Below, piece by piece: positions 22,994 to 25,933 of a DNA stretch of 25,933 bases (position 1 is its first letter; the number at the start of each line of letters is the position of its first letter). The stretch is from an uncultured Bacilli bacterium (lineage in GTDB: Bacteria > Bacillota_I > Bacilli_A > RF39 > UBA660), in NCBI GenBank assembly GCA_934182615.1, contig CAKPRO010000015.1, positions 1 through 25,933 of the forward strand, in the 5' to 3' direction. The notes under the pieces are model-generated. The model made no database searches and had not been told where the DNA came from. It was given only the letters and a program-made list of their open reading frames with translations. The position numbers were made by a program, and so were the translations under genes.

Positions 22994-23270
22994 ATTTTAT
23001 GTAGGTTTAATTTGTCATACTAAGAGAATTAAAAATGAAGACGATTATGAAAAAGTTATATTATATCAAAAAGACAGTGAACATTATTTAGATTTGATTG
23101 CAGAAAAAGAATATACATTAGATGAATCTAAAAAAGAACATGTAGTTAGAGATACATTACAAGAAATAGATATAAATGATTTTAGAGAAGATTATCATTA
23201 TTTATTATTAAGATATAATAATAAAAGAGTGATAAAGAAGAAACATTGGTATAATTTTAAAGGTAAATAG
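22983..23270 (+). CDS. Small hypothetical soluble protein
   Basis: A 95-residue charged protein without signal or membrane segment, not recognised. It opens with KFYVGLICHTKRIKNEDDYE, continues with a KKEHVVRDTLQEIDINDFRED stretch that looks helical, and ends in KKKHWYNFKGK, a basic tail. It overlaps the membrane-protein gene by 11 nt and is followed by a strong terminator, so the two form a closed operon upstream of ftsA. A functional pairing with the membrane protein is an inference from overlap. Confidence 0.7.
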   Translation: MENKFYVGLICHTKRIKNEDDYEKVILYQKDSEHYLDLIAEKEYTLDESKKEHVVRDTLQEIDINDFREDYHYLLLRYNNKRVIKKKHWYNFKGK

Positions 23271-23283
23271 TTTTAAATAAGAC

Positions 23284-23335
23284 AAAAAAAGTATTTTTTT
23301 TAATTAGTAATTAAAAAAATATATACTTTTTTTTT
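23284..23335 (+). terminator. Long terminator hairpin upstream of ftsA
   Basis: AAAAAAAGTAT pairs with ATACTTTTTTT. Inside it TTTTTTTAATTA pairs with TAATTAAAAAAA around a single G, giving a stem of about 23 bp with a 3-nt bulge. A T run follows. Confidence 0.75.
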
Positions 23336-23344
23336 ATTTTTTGT

Positions 23345-23350
23345 TATAAT
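23345..23350 (+). promoter_or_regulatory. Likely -10 box for ftsA
   Basis: Consensus TATAAT 32 bp before the GTG. No good -35 is seen; the place for it is taken by the terminator T run. Confidence 0.4.
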
Positions 23351-23382
23351 TAGATTGTATCATTTTAGGGAGAGTCGATATC

Positions 23383-24624
23383 GTGAAGAAAATATATACT
23401 GCTATTGATATTGGATCTGATACAATTAAATTCGTAGTAGGGGAGTATTTTAAGAATAAACTTAATATCCTTACTACTCACGAAGAGAAATCAAAAGGAA
23501 TAAGAAAAGGTTTAATTGTTGATCCTAATTTAGCTATTAACTCTATAAAAGATGGAATAAGAGAAATAAGTAATGATCTAGGTATTGATATACAAAGAGT
23601 AATAGTAGGAGTACCTAGTTATAATTCAAAGTTTATGCTTGTTACTGGTGAAGTAGAACTTGCGGAAAAAGAAATAGAAACAGAAGATATAAATAATGTT
23701 ATTAAAGCTTCAGTTTATTCAAAAATAGAACAAGATTATGAACTAATTACAGTTGTTCCACTACTATTTACAATAGATGGTGATAAAGAAGATAAAGTAA
23801 TTGGTAAGACTGGTAAAAAGCTTGGAATGAAAGGTATTATGATTACTGCTCCAAAGAAGAATGTTTATTCAGTATTATCAGTTGTTGAGGGTGCTGGATT
23901 AGAAGTAGTTGATATTACTGTTTCAGCATTAGGAGATTACTTTGAAGTTAGAAATAATAACTTAGATAAAAGTATAGGAGCAATTATTAATTTAGGACAT
24001 GAAACTACTACTGTATCAGTATTTAATAGAGGTAAACTTATGAATACCGAAACAATTCAATTAGGTGGAATAAATGTTGATAAAGACTTGGCCTATATGT
24101 TTAATATTAATATATTTGATGCAAGAGAGATAAAAGAGAAATTTGCATCTAGTCATAAGAGATTTATAGCATTAAATGATGTATATGAGGTTAAGAATAC
24201 TGCTGGTGAAGTAATTAAATTAAACCAAATAGAAGTAACTGAGATAGTTATGGATAGATTAGCAGAGTTACTTAGATTAGCTCAGAAACAAATATTACTA
24301 TTGACAAAACAAAATATTTCTTATATAGTAATAACTGGAGGATTAACCGAAATAAGGGCATTTAAAAATTTAGTCTATGAAATTTTAGGAAAAGATGTTA
24401 TAATATATACAGAAGATACTCTTGGAGCAAGAAATAATAAATATATAACTTCAATTGGAATGATAAAATACTTTATAGATAAGATGGAAGTTAGAGGAAA
24501 AGAGTATTCTATGATAGATGAGCAAGATGAAGAGTTACTAATAAATCCAAATAATAAGAATTCAAAGGGGAAAGCTGGGATTACCAAAATATTTGGAAAC
24601 TTTATTGGAACTAAGGAGGATTAA
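23383..24624 (+). CDS. ftsA: Cell division protein FtsA
   Basis: FtsA is the actin-like protein that tethers FtsZ to the membrane and recruits the divisome. The 413 residues start AIDIGSDTIKFVVGE (phosphate 1 loop), followed by the SHS2 1C domain with VIVGVPSYNSKF. GAIINLGHETTTVSVF supplies the second phosphate loop, and YIVITGGLTEIRAF the adenosine motif. The C-terminus GKAGITKIFGNFIG is the amphipathic membrane-targeting helix. The start is GTG behind GGGAGAG at about 9 nt. It matches the family N-terminus, and no closer in-frame ATG exists. The ftsZ SD lies inside its last codons. Confidence 0.95.
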   Translation: MKKIYTAIDIGSDTIKFVVGEYFKNKLNILTTHEEKSKGIRKGLIVDPNLAINSIKDGIREISNDLGIDIQRVIVGVPSYNSKFMLVTGEVELAEKEIETEDINNVIKASVYSKIEQDYELITVVPLLFTIDGDKEDKVIGKTGKKLGMKGIMITAPKKNVYSVLSVVEGAGLEVVDITVSALGDYFEVRNNNLDKSIGAIINLGHETTTVSVFNRGKLMNTETIQLGGINVDKDLAYMFNINIFDAREIKEKFASSHKRFIALNDVYEVKNTAGEVIKLNQIEVTEIVMDRLAELLRLAQKQILLLTKQNISYIVITGGLTEIRAFKNLVYEILGKDVIIYTEDTLGARNNKYITSIGMIKYFIDKMEVRGKEYSMIDEQDEELLINPNNKNSKGKAGITKIFGNFIGTKED

Positions 24625-24626
24625 AA

Positions 24627-25712
24627 ATGAATAATATGTTTGGTTTAGAAATGGATCAGTTAGCAAAAATAAAAGTAATTGGAGTAGGTGGGGGCGGTTG
24701 TAACGCTGTAAACAGAATGATCGAATCAGGTCTTAAAGGCGTTGAGTTTATAGTAGCTAATACTGACCTTCAAGTTTTAAATAATTCTCTAGCTCCAATT
24801 AAACTACAAATAGGTAGAGAATTAACAGATGGATTAGGAGCAGGAGCAAATCCAGAAATAGGTAGAGAAGCTGCTCTTGAATCAAAAGGAGAAATAGAAG
24901 AAGCAATTAAAGGTGCTGATATGGTCTTCATTACATGTGGTATGGGTGGAGGAACAGGTACTGGTGCTGCTCCAGTAATTGCTGAAATAAGTCAAGATCT
25001 AGGAGCATTAACCGTAGGTATTGTTACCAAGCCATTTAGTTTTGAAGGTAAAAAGAGAATGAGTCAAGCTGTATCAGGACTTGACGAATTAAAGAAACAT
25101 GTTGATACTTTAATTGTAATACCTAATGATAGATTAAGAGAATTAATAGATAAGAGTACACCAATGCTTGAAGCATTTAGAGAAGTAGATAATGTATTAC
25201 ATAGAGGTGTACAATCAATATCTGATTTAATTGCAGTATCAGGATTAGTTAACCTTGACTTTGCTGATGTAAAAGCAATTATGAAAGATAGAGGTAATGC
25301 ATTAATTGGTATTGGTGTAGGTTCTGGAGAAAACAGAGCTACAGATGCTGCTAAACAAGCTGTATCTTCACCACTACTTGAAACATCAATAAATGGTGCA
25401 ACAGATGCTATAATAAATGTAACTGGTGGTGCTTCGCTTACATTATTTGAAGTAGAAGAAGCTGCTGAAGTAATTAGAACTGCTGCTAATACAGATATTA
25501 ACACAATATTTGGAGCAGTAATTAATGAAAACCTAAATGATGAAGTAATCGTTACAGTAATAGCAACTGGCTTTGAAAATCAAAGTGAACCACTATATCA
25601 TAGTTTCAATTCAACTAGAAGAGAAGACATCTTTAGAGAAGGAACTAGTGATATAGATATCGATAACGATTTAGATATTCCACCATTCTTAAGAGATAGA
25701 GATAATTATTAG
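24627..25712 (+). CDS. ftsZ: Cell division GTPase FtsZ
   Basis: FtsZ is the tubulin-like GTPase of the division ring. The 361 residues include GGGGCNAVNRM (21-31), tubulin signature GMGGGTGTGA (105-114), IPNDRL, and the T7 synergy loop NLDFADVK (208-215) with the catalytic aspartates. The linker after about 320 is short. The extreme C-terminus DIPPFLRDRDNY carries the conserved peptide (IPxFL) that binds FtsA. The ATG is 2 bp after the ftsA stop, with AAGGAGG inside ftsA, so the two are translated together. No divIB/ftsQ precedes ftsA here. Confidence 0.98.
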   Translation: MNNMFGLEMDQLAKIKVIGVGGGGCNAVNRMIESGLKGVEFIVANTDLQVLNNSLAPIKLQIGRELTDGLGAGANPEIGREAALESKGEIEEAIKGADMVFITCGMGGGTGTGAAPVIAEISQDLGALTVGIVTKPFSFEGKKRMSQAVSGLDELKKHVDTLIVIPNDRLRELIDKSTPMLEAFREVDNVLHRGVQSISDLIAVSGLVNLDFADVKAIMKDRGNALIGIGVGSGENRATDAAKQAVSSPLLETSINGATDAIINVTGGASLTLFEVEEAAEVIRTAANTDINTIFGAVINENLNDEVIVTVIATGFENQSEPLYHSFNSTRREDIFREGTSDIDIDNDLDIPPFLRDRDNY

Positions 25713-25727
25713 AAAGGAGGCCCTCTT

Positions 25728-25796
25728 ATGATTAATGTAGTAGATAAACAAGTTAACACCAAGTTAATTGGGGGGGGGGTCAAAATTCTAATATAA
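25728..25796 (+). CDS. Short ORF with a ten-G tract after ftsZ, possibly frame-variable
   Basis: AAAGGAGG lies 7 nt before an ATG that follows ftsZ by 15 bp, so initiation looks efficient. The frame reads INVVDKQVNTKLI, then enters a run of ten G (25770-25779), and ends after 22 codons. With eleven or eight G it would read on as GGGGQNSNITKLNNN... to TAG at 25862-25864, about 46 codons, ending inside the terminator. Either the gene is short, or it is phase-variable, or the run length is a sequencing error. Product unknown. Confidence 0.4.
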   Translation: MINVVDKQVNTKLIGGGVKILI

Positions 25797-25819
25797 CTAA
25801 ATTAAATAATAATATAAAT

Positions 25820-25870
25820 AAAGACTATGAAATAACTAATAGAAATATTAGTGTTTTTTCATAGTCTTTT
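25820..25870 (+). terminator. Terminator of the ftsA-ftsZ operon
   Basis: AAAGACTATGAAA pairs with TTTCATAGTCTTT (13 bp), enclosing a second hairpin ACTAATA / TATTAGT with loop GAAA, followed by T. Confidence 0.8.
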
Positions 25871-25893
25871 ACTATGTCAGAAAGGAAGATATT

Positions 25894-25933
25894 ATGGAAA
25901 AGAAAAAGAAATTAATAATACTAGGAGTAATAA
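25894..25933 (+). CDS. Start of an unidentified gene, cut by the window end
   Basis: AAAGGAAG precedes an ATG and the visible reading is MEKKKKLIILGVI: positive charges, then a hydrophobic start, consistent with a signal peptide or membrane anchor. Too short to identify. Confidence 0.6.
   Translation, partial: MEKKKKLIILGVI

Noticed and set aside
25064..25504. Minus-strand frame inside ftsZ
   Set aside because: Antisense shadow of ftsZ with low-complexity Ser/Ala-rich translation.

Overview
The window is a very AT-rich, gene-dense bacterial chromosome segment. Gene content points to a low-GC, cell-walled member of the Bacillota (Bacilli, perhaps one of the uncultured RF39/Erysipelotrichia-like gut lineages; the exact group is inference). 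Evidence: the ireB-ruvX-DUF1292-mltG run shared with Bacillus-type genomes, AddA/AddB in place of RecBCD, a SpoIVB-type sporulation protease, an ftsA-ftsZ pair, and a short ClpB behind a CIRCE-like operator. Tryptophan is written TGG throughout and TGA is almost unused as a stop, so the standard code fits better than the Mycoplasma code.

Layout: (1) 1-1.9 kb, a BspA-like 26-residue-repeat surface protein (possibly truncated by the window edge) with a terminator and a two-hairpin trailer. (2) 1.9-4.0 kb, trmD, a hypothetical gene and folD. (3) 4.0-9.75 kb, addB, a small unknown gene and addA, the double-strand-break repair nuclease-helicase. (4) 9.75-10.3 kb, about 550 bp without an intact annotated gene: a structured repeat, a 45-nt perfect hairpin, a possible tiny membrane peptide, a frameshifted remnant of a BspA-like 3' end and a second copy of the trailer, ending at a tRNA-Thr. 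(5) 10.4-15.6 kb, mostly unknown proteins plus a metallophosphoesterase, a protein with a RelE/HigB-like C-terminus, a zinc-dependent phospholipase C-like protein and a lipoprotein. (6) 15.6-19.4 kb on the minus strand: two unknown genes, clpB and a 67-residue membrane protein. (7) 19.4-22.5 kb, ireB-ruvX-DUF1292-mltG facing a convergent spoIVB. (8) 22.6-25.9 kb, two small unknown genes, ftsA, ftsZ, a short ORF with a run of ten G, and the start of another gene.

The most unusual material is non-coding. A two-part structured repeat occurs at 9767-9835 and 19007-19070. Its 28-nt core is almost invariant, its closing stem differs between copies with pairing kept, and an adjoining 10-bp hairpin has unrelated sequence in each copy. 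Separately, the trailer behind the BspA-like gene is duplicated behind the decayed remnant, also with paired base changes in one hairpin. Both look like elements kept for structure, and I do not recognise either as a named family.

Transcription control is unusually readable: several -35/-10 pairs with 16-17 bp spacing, divergent promoters between the 67-aa gene and ireB, and hairpin terminators that often include the last codons or stop of the gene they end.
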